From Rhizodiscina lignyota (lineage: Eukaryota; Ascomycota; Dothideomycetes; Aulographales; Rhizodiscinaceae), in assembly GCA_010015805.1 (NCBI GenBank), contig ML978128.1:620001-684000 (forward strand): 64,000 bases of DNA, in the 5' to 3' direction. The notes under the pieces are model-generated. The model worked only from the letters and a program-made list of their open reading frames with translations, did no database searches and was not told the DNA's origin. Numbering within the stretch: position 1 is the stretch's first letter; each line of letters starts with the position of its first letter. The position numbers were made by a program, and so were the translations under genes. Below, in pieces: positions 26,944 through 39,470 of the stretch.

Positions 26944-26952
26944 TTATCTGAT
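26944..26952 (-). promoter_or_regulatory. Exact SreA-type iron GATA-factor site
   Basis: The plus strand reads TTATCTGAT, complement ATCAGATAA, a perfect ATCWGATAA match about 0.9 kb upstream of the oxygenase start. A plus-strand near-match (ATCTGATTA, 26938-26946) overlaps it, and a GATAA core follows at once. Confidence 0.7.
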
Positions 26953-27165
26953 TGATAAAAATTCTGCCCTTGCCCCACATGGCCGCCTGGTACCTACGGG
27001 TCCTGGTTGCCGCCCCGCCGGCCGCACTTGGCGCGAAAATACCCGCAACGCATGGTGCTATGCTCCTCCGACAAAACTTTGCAGGTCACTCGGCTTTCAG
27101 CACCACTCAGGCAATGCCCCCACACATCCTGCACAGCGTGAGTCGAGCTCGGCGAGAAACCCATC

Positions 27166-27174
27166 TTATCAGAT
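27166..27174 (-). promoter_or_regulatory. Exact SreA-type iron GATA-factor site
   Basis: The plus strand reads TTATCAGAT, complement ATCTGATAA, a perfect ATCWGATAA match about 0.67 kb upstream of the oxygenase start. It is 214 bp from the end of the preceding exact site. Confidence 0.7.
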
Positions 27175-27760
27175 GAGATTATGTGCTTCGACTCCCAGCG
27201 CGATGGGACAGCAATGGGTTTCGCGTCGAGGCGTCGGCAAGGCTGATCAACCTTCCATCATGGCGCTTCTCGACGGAGGAATGGTTCCTGGCGACAGTAA
27301 TTGCACTACGCGCCCTGACGCGATGAGCCGGCGCAATGCCAACCGGACAGTCTCGGCTTTCTTTTCTATGGCGGGAAGGTAAGATAGCTTGTACGGAGCT
27401 ACACCATGACCCCAGACCCTCCTGGTGGCATGACAAAGCGGCAACGCCAAAGCTACTTCACATGGCTGCCGCTATAATTTTATTTTTTTTCGAGCTTTGA
27501 GCTTCGTACTTCATGATTCACTACTTCCTCTAACTGTCTGTTGTCTGATCAATTTCGGAAGCTCTGTGATTAGAGTCGTTCCATTTCCCCTTGCGTCCAT
27601 TTACGTTGCGTCATAGACTACAAACTTTTCTACCGATCCAAACGAGTAACCTCTCCCCACTAAATGCCATAGGAGATAGCAGCCACAACATTCCAACAAA
27701 TATATTGCCCCCCTTACAGCGGCACGATATCTGGGAGCCTTCAGAGACCGGTAAGTTTAG

Positions 27761-29501
<1,741 letters not shown>

Positions 29502-30171
29502 GGAGAGTAGCATGGATATCTAGAGGATCTGTCTGATGGGAATGGGAGAAGGGACGTTGTGAAACCAAAGTTCAGGTTTCAGGAGGAGGCGAACAATCGA
29601 TATGAATCTCTCAATCAGCGAATCGCCAATCTACAGCAAAGCACCTCAGGGTTTTCTCTTTATTTAATTAGCTGCATCATCACAGTTTACTCATGGTGTT
29701 GACGAACAGCCATACGGCACAATGCTGACTTCTAATACGGAACGTCCGCAAAATTCAGTAACGTGATCAAAACAACGAATTTCTTAAGGGTTAAAAAAAA
29801 AACTTAGCAATAATCGTCTGGTAATTTAGACTATTGCATCGAAGTCCGAAAAATTCTAGGACGTTGGTAAGGTACTTTAATTAAAGCGTTAATAAAGTGA
29901 CTTTTAGCGGTCAAGCCTATGTTACTACAGTTTTGGTGGGGTTGGCAGCATTCCTGGCCGTGAGGCAGGGAGGGGGCTATTTCATGTCTCTAGAGCTACG
30001 ATACTCTCCGGATAGCACAAGCTCTCCAATTTTCTCTAGAAACTGTCTTCGTTATCACAGTGGGTATCTAGCTTTAAACTGATAATTCTGATATAAGCTT
30101 ATCGACTTTACTTAGTGACAACGACCCTTGCCCGCAATTTAATTGCGTTTCCCTGACACACTGACGTGGCC
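29502..30171. other. AT-rich intergenic stretch
   Basis: Lower GC than its surroundings, with A-runs (29796-29806) and no gene. Two similar segments of about 30 bp at 29739-29770 and 29840-29870 share GTCCG-AAAATTC-ACGT in the same orientation. They may be remnants of a mobile element, but no matching inverted end was found. Confidence 0.4.
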
Positions 30172-30855
30172 ATGTACACCACTATCAAAACATCGCAACG
30201 TACCTTTGTCACTGACCCTGAGCGATGGCTGAGTCAGAGTATATATTTCGACAATCTGTTCTCCGGAAAATGGGGCGACAAACAGGAGGATGGCTCATAC
30301 TTCATCGAAACTGACGCCCATATCTTCGAACATATCCTTCGGCATCTCCGTACCGGAGTTCTTCCAGTCTTCTACGATAGGCTGGCAGGCCACGACTTTC
30401 CACTGTACCAAGCTCTACTGGATGAATCGATGTATTTCGCCATTGATAGGCTACAAAAGTGGTTATGCGAGCGAAAATATCTAGACGCTGTCAAGATCCA
30501 CTATATCGCTACCGAGACTCACGATCGAGAAGCTTACAGAAGATTCACTACGAGTACGCCCGACGGTCGCACATTTATGGAAGAGGATCGCTTTATTGAG
30601 ATCACAACAAGCAGCAACATGGAGACTACTATAGTTCCCGTAACACAACAGCGGAACTCATTTTATTGCCCCGACGCAAAGCATGGTAAGAGTAGTGAAG
30701 AACACTGTAGGAGCTGCTTTGGCCGGGCAAGGGACGACGGAAAGATTGGATATGGTGGGTGGAGAAATGAGGACCAACTCAAGTGGTGTATCGTGCGAAA
30801 AGAAGTCGTTTTCAACCACGATCTCTGCGTCAACGCATTTTTGGGAGATAGTTAG
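30172..30855 (+). CDS. BTB/POZ (KCTD/T1-like) domain protein with C-terminal Cys residues
   Basis: A single open frame of 227 residues from the ATG preceded by GTGGCC. Residues about 1-95 match the T1/KCTD type of BTB fold found in many fungal proteins: LFSGKWGDKQEDGSYFIETD, HILRHLRTGVLP, GHDFPLYQALLDE, YFAIDRLQKWL. The second half has a Cys/His group (FYCPDAKHG, EEHCRSCFG) and WCIVRKEVVFNHDLC, possibly metal-binding. The usual first beta strand (a V-GG-x-Y/F motif) is missing at this start, so a short upstream exon may have been overlooked. BTB domains mediate homo-oligomerisation or cullin adaptor binding; nothing here names the partner. Its setting beside a dead transposon suggests an accessory gene. 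Confidence 0.65.
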   Translation: MYTTIKTSQRTFVTDPERWLSQSIYFDNLFSGKWGDKQEDGSYFIETDAHIFEHILRHLRTGVLPVFYDRLAGHDFPLYQALLDESMYFAIDRLQKWLCERKYLDAVKIHYIATETHDREAYRRFTTSTPDGRTFMEEDRFIEITTSSNMETTIVPVTQQRNSFYCPDAKHGKSSEEHCRSCFGRARDDGKIGYGGWRNEDQLKWCIVRKEVVFNHDLCVNAFLGDS

Positions 30856-30964
30856 TCACACCTCGAGTAGGCGGTACGATTTGTCGACGGTTACGGTGCT
30901 CCCGATCTCGAGCGGCCCGCATACCTCGAAGCGTGACTGGCGCAGCAGACGCGATATTGATGCT

Positions 30965-31620
30965 GGGTCTCAATCTCTACTCGCCGGTGTATATGACCAG
31001 TACACCAATATCGTGGCCGAGACAATAGTCTTGGGGGAGGACTTCTTTAGCGGAGGATGTTTGGGCGGCATTAGCGAACTTCTGTGTCTCTGTAGGCTCT
31101 GTTTGCTCATCTCATTAAGCATATAAGCATGCTTTTTGATGATTAGATTTTGTAGCGACTTCAGACCCTCTGCGGAAACGGGCGCCACCGGCGTTTTCGG
31201 TACTCCGTCCTGCGAGCAAGGCACCACCTTTGCCCTATGGGCCTTTGGACTAGATAATTCTGCTGGGGCTTTCGGTATATGTCTAAGTACTTTGTCTAGT
31301 TTAAATAGGAATGACCTACTTCTAGCGAAGCCGGCCTTGATGTTCTTAGCTGTGAACGCTCTTCCCTTTACAGGGCTGAAGAGCGAGGTGAAATGCTCTT
31401 AACTAATTGTACTGGTACTACCTCGCTCTAATCGTTCGACTTGCTCGCGACAAGCTGGTTTGAGTGGGGCGAACACTACGATATCGTAGGGCTGAAGCTT
31501 GTGGGAGGTATGAGAGGGAAGACAACATAGGATAATGTTGTTTTCGAAACAATGCTCTAAGATCTCGATGGTCTCATGCGTTCTGAAGCAATCGCTCTCT
31601 TCAACAGTTAGCGAGAGAAT
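30965..31620 (-). mobile_element. Decayed pogo/Fot1-type (Tc1-mariner superfamily) DNA transposon remnant
   Basis: The minus strand reads the back half of a DDE transposase of the fungal pogo group: ETIEILEHCFENNIILCCLP, then SHTSHKLQPYDIVVFAPLK, then REQVERLERG. After an in-frame stop comes AFTAKNIKAGFARSRSFLF. Further on, a second frame-consistent block (SLQNLIIKKHAYMLNEMSKQ, SLQRHRS) matches the family's C-terminal helix region. The DGHxSH motif that carries the last catalytic Asp has lost its Asp. The front half of the transposase and terminal inverted repeats were not found. The piece is therefore a 5'-truncated, inactive relic. It separates the BTB gene from the esterase gene. Confidence 0.7.
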
Positions 31621-31807
31621 AAAAATTCCCCTGTGGCAACCATGGGGACAAATCTCTTATGAGCTCACTTGGACCTTTCCATCGATACTCAAGTTGATTC
31701 TGCCGTTAGAATCGTGCTTTGTCATTTGCCATCATCATCATCATACATCCATCCGATAAGCCCACCAGCGCCATGCTATGTGCAGAGGTATATAAAATCA
31801 AAAGCAC

Positions 31808-32943
31808 TCATTTCTTTTTACCCCAGAAGACTCTGTTCAATTCGTTGCATGCCATCTGATAGTGTTCTTTGACACCAGGCATCACCCTAAGTGGATTCGG
31901 CGCCTTGTCCCACGCGTGTGATACTCCAGGGATGCAGTGGTAGACGACATTCTTGTGCTGCTCTTTTATCAACCGGTCCCGCAGCCTCTCGCCTTCCGCA
32001 AGAAGCATGTCCCACTCGCAGGTGAACATAACGATTTCGTCGGGCAGACCAGCAAGCATGTAGTCTGGAGCAACGCCCGGACTAAGATATGGGTTGCTCC
32101 GGTCTAGCGTCGGAGGTTGAAGATACGAATCGTCGAACAACTCGAAGAAGACCGCAGGCAACTGCTGGTCCGGTCGTGCACAGGTTAGCCGTCGCTGCTG
32201 GCGGCTCTGTGTGTAGTCCGTGCTAGGATACCAGGATACAATCGCCACTATTTTTATCTCCTTGTGCACGTCCACCAGTGTGCGTCCCATGCTTAGGCCC
32301 TTTTGTATGAGACTTTCAGCGGATGAGTTGGGGGTCGCTTCAGATAGCATCTCCTCCTGCAAGCGTAGCGGTACGGTGAACGCCATGTTGCCGCCAGAGG
32401 AGAAGCCGCTGATGGCGAAACGGTCGGCATCGAGGTTGAGTTGTTCCGCGTTGGATGCTAGCCAGAGGACGGCATCGACTCCGTCTTCAACTGCCGTGGG
32501 AAAAGGGTGTTCTGGAGCCCTCCGGTATTCCACTCCTACGACGACAGCACCTGTCTCCTGCACAACAGCATCTGCCCATCTAGCATCGTCCATGGTCTCT
32601 CCCAAGGTAAATCCACCTCCGTGGAAATTTATACACTTTACCTAAATGTTAGTATGATAGTCGACCTTGTGGATTCTACTAGAATATAGCGGTTACGTAC
32701 AACTGGATATCGTTTGCTAGCATCGCCCTTCTCCTTCTCCTCTTCATAGCCTTTCGGCACGTAAAACCGCAGCTTAATAGCTCCCTTCTTTTCTGCTACC
32801 GTTGTCTTGATCTCCCTCGAGAAGTTGGGGCGTGGTGGTCGAGGCGAGGCAAGTTTGTGAAGGAACATGCCAATTTGCATGAGGGAGCGCCAGAACAGTG
32901 CCTGGACATGGAGAACCCATCGCGGTCGACCTCGTTCAGCCAT
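31808..32943 (-). CDS. Alpha/beta hydrolase fold-3 esterase (hormone-sensitive-lipase family)
   Basis: Two exons (32943-32701 and 32641-31808) with a 59-bp intron that has a perfect TACTAAC branch point give 358 residues. The family's oxyanion-hole motif HGGG appears only after splicing (INFHGGGFTLG). The nucleophile elbow is GFSSGG, the Asp lies in CEWDML and the His in VSHAWD, completing a Ser-Asp-His triad. The N-terminus (MAERGRPRW, then WRSLMQIGMFLHKLA) has an amphipathic/hydrophobic helix that may contact membrane. I chose this ATG because the upstream in-frame extension to 33315 does not look conserved. Substrate is unknown. Although it lies 2.3 kb from the oxygenase gene, the BTB gene and transposon relic lie between, so membership in the siderophore cluster is doubtful. 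Confidence 0.85.
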
Positions 32944-33602
32944 GACGGGTATTGGAACGCATGTGGGTTGAGCCTTTCTTCTGCTCGTGCGACCGTTGAT
33001 AAGGGTCCTGCGAGGATTGATGAAACTAGAGGACAAGAGTAACAACCAAGGATTCGGTTTAAGGCCAGGATTCGGGATAAAAGGTTGCAGAAGTAGTGTA
33101 CAAAGCTGAGTTTTCACAATTGAGCGGCAGGAAGACTTGAAGCGCTGGCAAGCCAGGCTAGTTTCAAGGTCTTGTTTCTTGGCCAAGCACCGCAGCGTGA
33201 CATCATCAGGAATAGTATCTGCCAAGATTTTGAGATCCAAGGCGTTCTCCGCTCCAATCGAGCTTTTCCAGAGCAGAACAATCTCCACCAATTGACTTCG
33301 AGCCTCCGCCAACATGTTATAGGTTTATTGCGATGGGAGGCCCCATCAATGCGACGAGTCTGAGCTAATTACAATGCAAAAGTACAGAGAAAGCCAGTGA
33401 TACCGCAGGGCTGTCCAGTCTCCAGCGCCAGAATATAATGCACGCTGGTATCATCCCGAACGCCCACGCAATGCAAGTCCAGATCCATCGACCGTCCGAA
33501 CGCCAGAAAACAGGAAATCCAATTGTAACAATATCATAACGCCGTAACCAGGAAGGGAAGAAGGCAGTCTGATCGCATCAGCCCAGCAACCTCGCCTCAT
33601 CC
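32944..33602. other. Intergenic between divergent and tail-end genes
   Basis: It contains the esterase promoter. An open frame extends upstream of the esterase start to 33315 in the same frame, but its sequence is not like the family and is treated as leader or chance. No other feature was found. Confidence 0.4.
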
Positions 33603-34219
33603 TCAAACGAACTCGTAGTCTGCATCCTCCGCAATAGCTGGCACAGCGACTTCGTCACCCTTCTTGCCCTTCCTTCCACGCACCGCCTTAGCCGCGACGC
33701 TCTCACCATTGTGGTCGAGGACGTCGTACTCGTCCTTCACGATCTTGTCCGTCATATTGCTCTCGAAGCGCTCCACAGCTTTGGCGAGGGCGGCGTTGAG
33801 AATCTGACTGCCGTGGTTTGGGCCTTTCTGGCTGTCATAGCTGTAAAATATTTCAGAGGAGGGTGTCGGTGCCGCGGAAGCCTCGACAATATCTTCATCG
33901 ACTGAGGAATCGCTTTGAGACGCATAGTCTGTGCCGGAGACGATCTCCTGGACTTGAGCCGACTTGAGGGCGGGACGCTTAGAGCGCTTAGGAGAGGCGG
34001 CCCTGGGATTACAAACAAGCCTCAGCAAGGACTGGAAATCACAGAAGGGGTGATATGAGCATACCTCTGGCCTAGCTTCACTGGACGACCATGTTGGTCA
34101 GGAAGTCGACCTGGGCCGAAGGCAACGCCATGAGCCCATTTCTTCTGTTCGTGGTCGCGTTTGTAATCTATGGAAGCGCTGCGGAGATCATTGGTACTGA
34201 ATGTCGGGGCCGCAGACAT
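33603..34219 (-). CDS. Hypothetical charged protein, possibly nuclear
   Basis: Two exons (34219-34065 and 34002-33603) joined across a 62-bp intron (donor GTATGC, acceptor CCCAG) give 184 residues. The N-terminal third has DYKRDHEQKKWAHGVAFGPG, then a basic run SPKRSKRP that could be a nuclear localisation signal, then an acidic Ser-rich segment (SDSSVDEDIVEAS). Near the C-terminus is RGRKGKKGDE. I do not recognise a domain. Frame continuity through a canonical intron and a hydrophilic, non-random composition support a real gene of unknown role. Confidence 0.6.
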
Positions 34220-37186
34220 TGGGTTTGGAGATGATGCGTTGGATGGAGAGAATGTAGAGCTTGAACTTGGCGAGAACAGCTCGGCTGGAAGGTTATGGAA
34301 CGTATTCAGTGGAAGCTCGGAGGGAAGAGAACAGGTATCTGGGTGTAGTGTGGAGCTGCAGGAAGTCGCTCGGAGGTAGGTTTATCAAGGACGGAATGAG
34401 TCGACGTCTCGGCTTGAGTCAGATGTGCTGTGCAAGTGAGTGAGGCTCTGTCTCAGCAAGCAGGCACGAGAAGGAAACCTCTGGAATGAGTTCGAGGCTG
34501 AGCTGACTAGGCAATCGCGTATTGGTGTTGCTGAGCGTGGAGAACAAAGAGGTAGCAAGAGCGTATGACACCTGCTACTAGCTTGTCAACAAAGGGACGG
34601 GAGCGTACGGTAATAAAGGTACGCGCGGGGGGCTGTTGATGGATGATTAGAGGGGAGCTTCGGCTGCGACCACTCAGCCAGCATCATGCGGAGCGCTGCC
34701 CTTCGTGGTTGACCTTATCTGGAGCTCACGCTCGCAGGCTAGCTTGGTACGGAGGGCAGCGCGTCACTGTATCACTGGGCCAGCTCCTTGAACTCCCGAC
34801 TGGCCGAGGTGGATGAGGCCTGTCCGATGATGCGTGTGTGGCTTTGAGCTCGCCAGTTGCGCCATTGCGCGTTGAGCGTGTCATCCCGTGCCCGGATCGA
34901 GCTCCAGCTGCCTGCGACATGTTTGTGGTTTGGAGCTTCGCAAGTTGGCACGCGCCCCAAGCTGTGCCAGGAACGGCGCCGGACCAGCCGCCAGCGAGCG
35001 AATGAGACGTTGGCCAGGCCAACGTGATCTTCTCCGCAGCGGGCCAAGTGACTTGCATGATCAAAGCAATAATAGCAACATGCGTCCAGATTCGTCCTCA
35101 TGGATGGCCGGAAGACGTCACCCTTCTCTGATTCTCCCAGAAACGTGGAAGCTTGGAGGCCTCGTCATCCAGGGCTCTCTCCCGCCGTTTCTGATGCGAT
35201 TATGATATGCGATCGCGATTCGGTACCAAGATTCCCATGTCGTCCTGGCCTCAGATTCAGGTTTCGGGGTGGCGGGACGGTGGGCTTAAAATGCCATGCC
35301 GAGGGTGCCATTTTGTAGCACAGCTTGAGTCACATGATGACTCTTGAGGTGCACTCGAGTTCGACAATATAAGAATGCCAACCTTTCGTCTTGAGTGCCA
35401 ATCTTATCACGAAGCCAACGCCACTGGAACAGGCGCCTGCTCATGACCTCAGATCCTTGGTTCTGTTGACCTTCTGCAACTACCGATCTCGTCTAGGTCC
35501 TAGATCGAGCCTTGTCAGGTCTCCTTCATGAAGGGGCCGGTCACGTACATGCGATATCTCCCTACAGATCAGACGCTTTTGTTATCTCAATAGATTTACT
35601 TTCTTTGAAAGACGATTTCGCACACCCACTCTTTTTCATAGTCTGAGAAGCACGTGTTTTCTTCGTGATAATGAAGCCCTTAGCGATGTCTAGTCAACGT
35701 GTGCCCACGTCTATCAAGAGCTCCTGGTGCGGGATTGTCTGAATCGATGCCGTACCTTTTGTATCTGCTCGATTCTTCTCTTATATTTGCCAGTTCCTTA
35801 TAAGTTCCGTAATGATCACCACTTCGCTTTTGCCTCTGACACACCATGGCCCGGTATCGCCCAAAACATCACTTTGGGACCATCGATCTCCAGTAATCAG
35901 TCGGGGAATGATCTCACCCGCAGACAACCGGCGGATTGCCCTCAATAATAGGATGTCCTTATCTCATCGAGACGACAGCTCGCCGCGTGCAGCATCCAGG
36001 TATGGTTCGGCATCCCACCGACCACGGCATCTTTCCGGTGACAGATGGCACACGAGACTCAGGGAGGAGCATCATGTTGATGAATGCATTTTACTCGCAG
36101 ATCATCGGGCCCGTCGTCTCATCCCGTAAAGATCAGGAAGCATCATCAACTTTGCTTGAGCAGCATCGTCCGGTACGTTCTTGAGTCAGCCGTGCCAATT
36201 TTGACCACCATAACACGCGAGATACTAATCCGATGGAACTTGCTATGGCAGAAAGTGAGTAATCAGGAAATATGTAAGCAACGCAAACTAAACCAAGTCT
36301 CGAGTCGACGCATGAATCCCATGAAAACAATTCCTACCACACGGTCTTGGTACTGGACCAGATCCAAATGTAGATCCCCTTTCTAAATAACAAGAACGAC
36401 TTTGCATATTGGCACAACTCTGGCGAGGAGTAGAGGATTTCCACATATTGTGCATTTTCCACATCGGAGTATGAGATTTTGGATTTGGACAAATGACTCA
36501 TGTTCGCCAAGTCTGGCGTTAGCTAGGAGAGGAGAGATTTCGAATTGGGTGGCGGATGATATTACGTGGTGATACTCCATGGTCCTAGAGTAATTGTAGA
36601 TCCATTCTTTTCAGGATCTAAGTACATAAGCCGCCTGAGCGTCCAGAATGTCGATTATGTGAAGCCTAAAAGGGAACTCTGACGAGATTTTCGATGCAGG
36701 AGGCGTCGCCAGGATAGAAAGTAGATATTCGAGATATTCGAGCGCATGATAGCTTAAATTGGAAATATACAGAGGAAGTTAATTGCAATCCATTGTATTC
36801 CAGGAGTCTCAATGGCCGTCTCTGGCTTTTGAATATCGACTGACGAAGCCGCGCCAATTCAAGTCGCGACACCGAAGAAGCCATGAGCAGCGAACAGCCA
36901 GCCTTATTAATTTTACTCGCGCGAGATCCATGAAGCAATAACTTCGATGAGAAATGTAAGGGCATATTGAGCAAAGATGCAGCTAGTTTAACTGCTGCCC
37001 CAATCCGGTTTAGCTTCAGATCAGACGACGACCGGACGACATAAAATCTCCCCGACTCACAGCAATTCGTACTTCCTCATAAGGCACCTCAAGAACAGTG
37101 TGAAAGATGGCCAACCTTCAGCCTCTCGGTCATCTGCGAACCTACAGCCCTTTTGTTAGTCTATTGTCCCGAGCACGTGTCAAACC
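34220..37186. other. 3 kb region with no convincing gene
   Basis: Frames of 60-112 codons on both strands overlap heavily and show no domain, consistent codon bias or splice-joined continuation. The left end should hold the promoter of the hypothetical protein gene and the right end that of the regulator-like gene. The ATG at 37107 (MANLQPLG) could mark a small upstream exon or upstream ORF of the latter. No repeat or RNA gene was identified. Confidence 0.45.
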
Positions 37187-38868
37187 ATGTTCCAATTCAT
37201 CAACATCCATCTGGCATCGGACGCCAAACCGTCCGATCCACAGACGCGAAAGCGGATTCGGAAGCAAGCAATGCTTGCATCTGCCAAAATGGCGAGAAAA
37301 CGGAGGGAAAAGAACCCGCAATTCATATTCAAGCTTCACACACCTGTTGAGAATGCTGGTGAAGGTTCGTCGTCTAAGCAGACGATGGCCATCCGGCCAG
37401 CGGCATCTTCGTCTAAAACCATTGAGAAATCAAAATACGGGGATGTCTTGACGCTAGGGGTAGAGAATCCGTTCCCTCTCTTGCCTTGGTTATACAATGA
37501 TCCAGGATCTGGGCGTAGAAACCCGTTCGTAAGGTATCCAATAGCCATGAGCCTGAAGACCCATGCGATCATTGATACTCGTAAGTCTCTCCATCCCTGT
37601 GCGTCGCAGGATCCCGATATAGCAGTACCCTCCTGCACTGGCACCCACTTCCTTCTCCTGGATCTCAGGATTGCGTAGGAGCAGTAATCAAACCCTTATG
37701 GCTCTCGACACCCAGACGCCCGTTAGATGGATTCTTGAATACTGATTTGTCGTGTCTAGTTTTCAACGACCCATCAGGTGGTTTCTGTCCATTCCGGGAG
37801 TTCTGGTACCCTGCGAGTCTGACTGACCCGGCTGCGTTTCATCAGACGCTGTCCAACATCTGCACCAACTTGGCTGCACAGCACCCAGATGACGAAGAGA
37901 CACCGAAGCTCTCTGTCATCCACCACAGTCTTGCAATACGCTCTGTTAGCGAACGCCTGAATGATTTCCAGCCGAATGAGGCTGCTGGTATTATAACTAC
38001 CGTCCTTTCTCTGGCAGCACATTCGAATATTACCGCCAACTACCCGGGATTCGTCTCGCATATGGATGCCATCTCAAGAATTGCTCAGCTTGCTGGAGGA
38101 ATCAAGGCCATTCCACTCGCAAAGCAGACACGGTTGCTTGTTTTCCTCGTAGAGGTCAATGGCATCACCAGAAAGGACGAATATCCACGCTTGCCGATGC
38201 CAGTCGATCTGATTCCCAGTAGCGACGAATTTCTTCCTCCTGGCTGGTCGAGGAAGGATCCGATCACTCTACCCGATCCTCTACAAAGTGTCATCAGGGC
38301 TGAAGATATTGAGCTATCCCAGCGGCTCCGGGATCTTTACAGACTCGGCGCGGTACTAAATTTCAACTTCTCGGCCAGACGAATGGTCTGGGATGAGACG
38401 AAAATATCCGCTGCCTGTATCAGTCCTCTCTTACAAGGACTTCTGATGCTTCGGCCAGAAGCCGTCGATGTCGAGGACCCGTTGAGTGCTCTCAGAGAGG
38501 CAGTCAGAATAGCTGCCCTCATCGCTCTCGCGCCTGTACGAAGAGGACTTGGAACCTTCGAGGTTTTCAGCGATGCCCTTGTTGGGAAGCTACAAGACCT
38601 TCTGTGCCAACATCTTCAGCCAGGTAATATTAGTGAAGCTGTGGCCTCGAGAGCACCACTGATATTCTGGCTTCTCATGACGGGAGCTGTACAAGCGGTA
38701 GAAACTGAACATGCTCTTTGGTTCCGCCAATGGATCTTCGAATGTTCTGGCATCTTGGACATCCGTGGCTGGCTAAGTGCGCGCTCCTTGCTGGCAGAGA
38801 TCTTTTGGATTGACGAAGTCCATACTCCTCCAGGAATGGTGGTGTGGGCTGAGGTGCGGGCGATATAG
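37187..38868 (+). CDS. Fungal transcription-regulator-like protein lacking a visible zinc cluster
   Basis: Exons 37187-37580 and 37760-38868, with a 179-bp intron (donor GTAAGT, acceptor TCTAG), join in frame as IDTLFNDPSGG and give 500 residues. The start MFQFINI, followed by a basic block (KRIRKQAMLASAKMARKRR), is typical of a large family of fungal proteins annotated as regulator-like or tachykinin-family. It is followed by the helical C-terminal region that resembles the fungal transcription-factor effector domain (aromatic-rich FWYPASLTDPAAFHQTL, later HALWFRQW). No Zn2Cys6 motif is present, so direct DNA binding is not supported. The intron is longer than others here and a further small exon is possible. 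Function is unknown. Confidence 0.7.
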
Positions 38869-39093
38869 ATGCGAAATTGCACGAAATCGGATTCCTGCAA
38901 ATACCCAGACCGAATAATGAACGTCGGATTGGCACGCACTCCTTTGGACGAGCCCTGCTGTGGAAACTAGCGAAACTCTGGCGTGTTATGAATTCGATGC
39001 GTAGTTTGTGCTCTCGCGTGGAAAGAGTCGCAGTGTGAACATATTGTCTGAGGAAGGATATTCGTGATTTGCGAAGAATGGTAGTCAAAGTAA

Positions 39094-39123
39094 GTGTCAA
39101 GATCCTTTAGGTTTACGGCGTGA
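39094..39123. repeat. Single copy of a short dispersed repeat
   Basis: The segment GTGTCAAGATCCTTTAGGTT and the following ACGGCG closely match the tandem pair at 47247-47324, about 8 kb away. Both lie in non-coding DNA in the same orientation. Confidence 0.45.
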
Positions 39124-39267
39124 ACCAGTGGTGTTATCTCGTTATCCTTCTTATGTTTATCTTCCAATTTGTTTTAAGTCATAAAGCTTGGGGTATGGCT
39201 TACCATGGGTACCCGAGCGCAGTAAAATTGTTGTTGACTATATAATTAGTTTCAGATTGCCTTACCA

Positions 39268-39470
39268 ATGCCTTCGGGCATATGGTGTAGTCTGGTGATC
39301 GGAGATTAAACTGAAAAGAACGGGTACGGTTAACGTGTTGCAGGGCGGTTCGATCCCCGAAGGGATCAAAATACTAACATTTAGGCGCTCAGTGACGGAC
39401 AGCACCTTCTCGTGGTACTGGGTGTAAGTAATCTTCTTAAGATGAAACTAAGACTGTCCATTATTTTTTT
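39268..39470 (+). ncRNA. Possible Pol III transcript or tRNA-derived SINE-like unit
   Basis: An A-box-like TGGTGTAGTCTG (39283-39294) and a B-box-like GGTTCGATCCC (39347-39357) lie 52 bp apart in the right order and are followed by T-runs at 39464-39470 and 39475-39482 that could end Pol III transcription. Two stable hairpins are visible: a UUCG tetraloop stem (39268-39281, ATGCC/GGCAT) and GATCCC-CGAA-GGGATC (39352-39367). The second hairpin uses the B-box, and no cloverleaf or matching acceptor stem could be folded, so it is not a normal tRNA. It may be a tRNA-derived SINE, a tRNA relic, or chance. Confidence 0.25.

Noticed and set aside
30683-31126. A 147-codon plus-strand frame overlapping the BTB gene end and the transposon relic
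   Set aside because: The opposite strand carries recognisable pogo transposase sequence and the BTB frame covers the left part, so this frame is a shadow.
32944-33315. In-frame N-terminal extension of the esterase from 33315
   Set aside because: The extension is open but unlike the family, whose members typically begin close to the internal Met at 32943. Treated as leader, though transcripts could overturn this.
39283-39367. A genuine tRNA gene at the A-box/B-box pair
   Set aside because: No acceptor stem pairs, the T-arm does not form and the B-box is part of a different perfect hairpin. Kept only as a possible Pol III or SINE-like unit.
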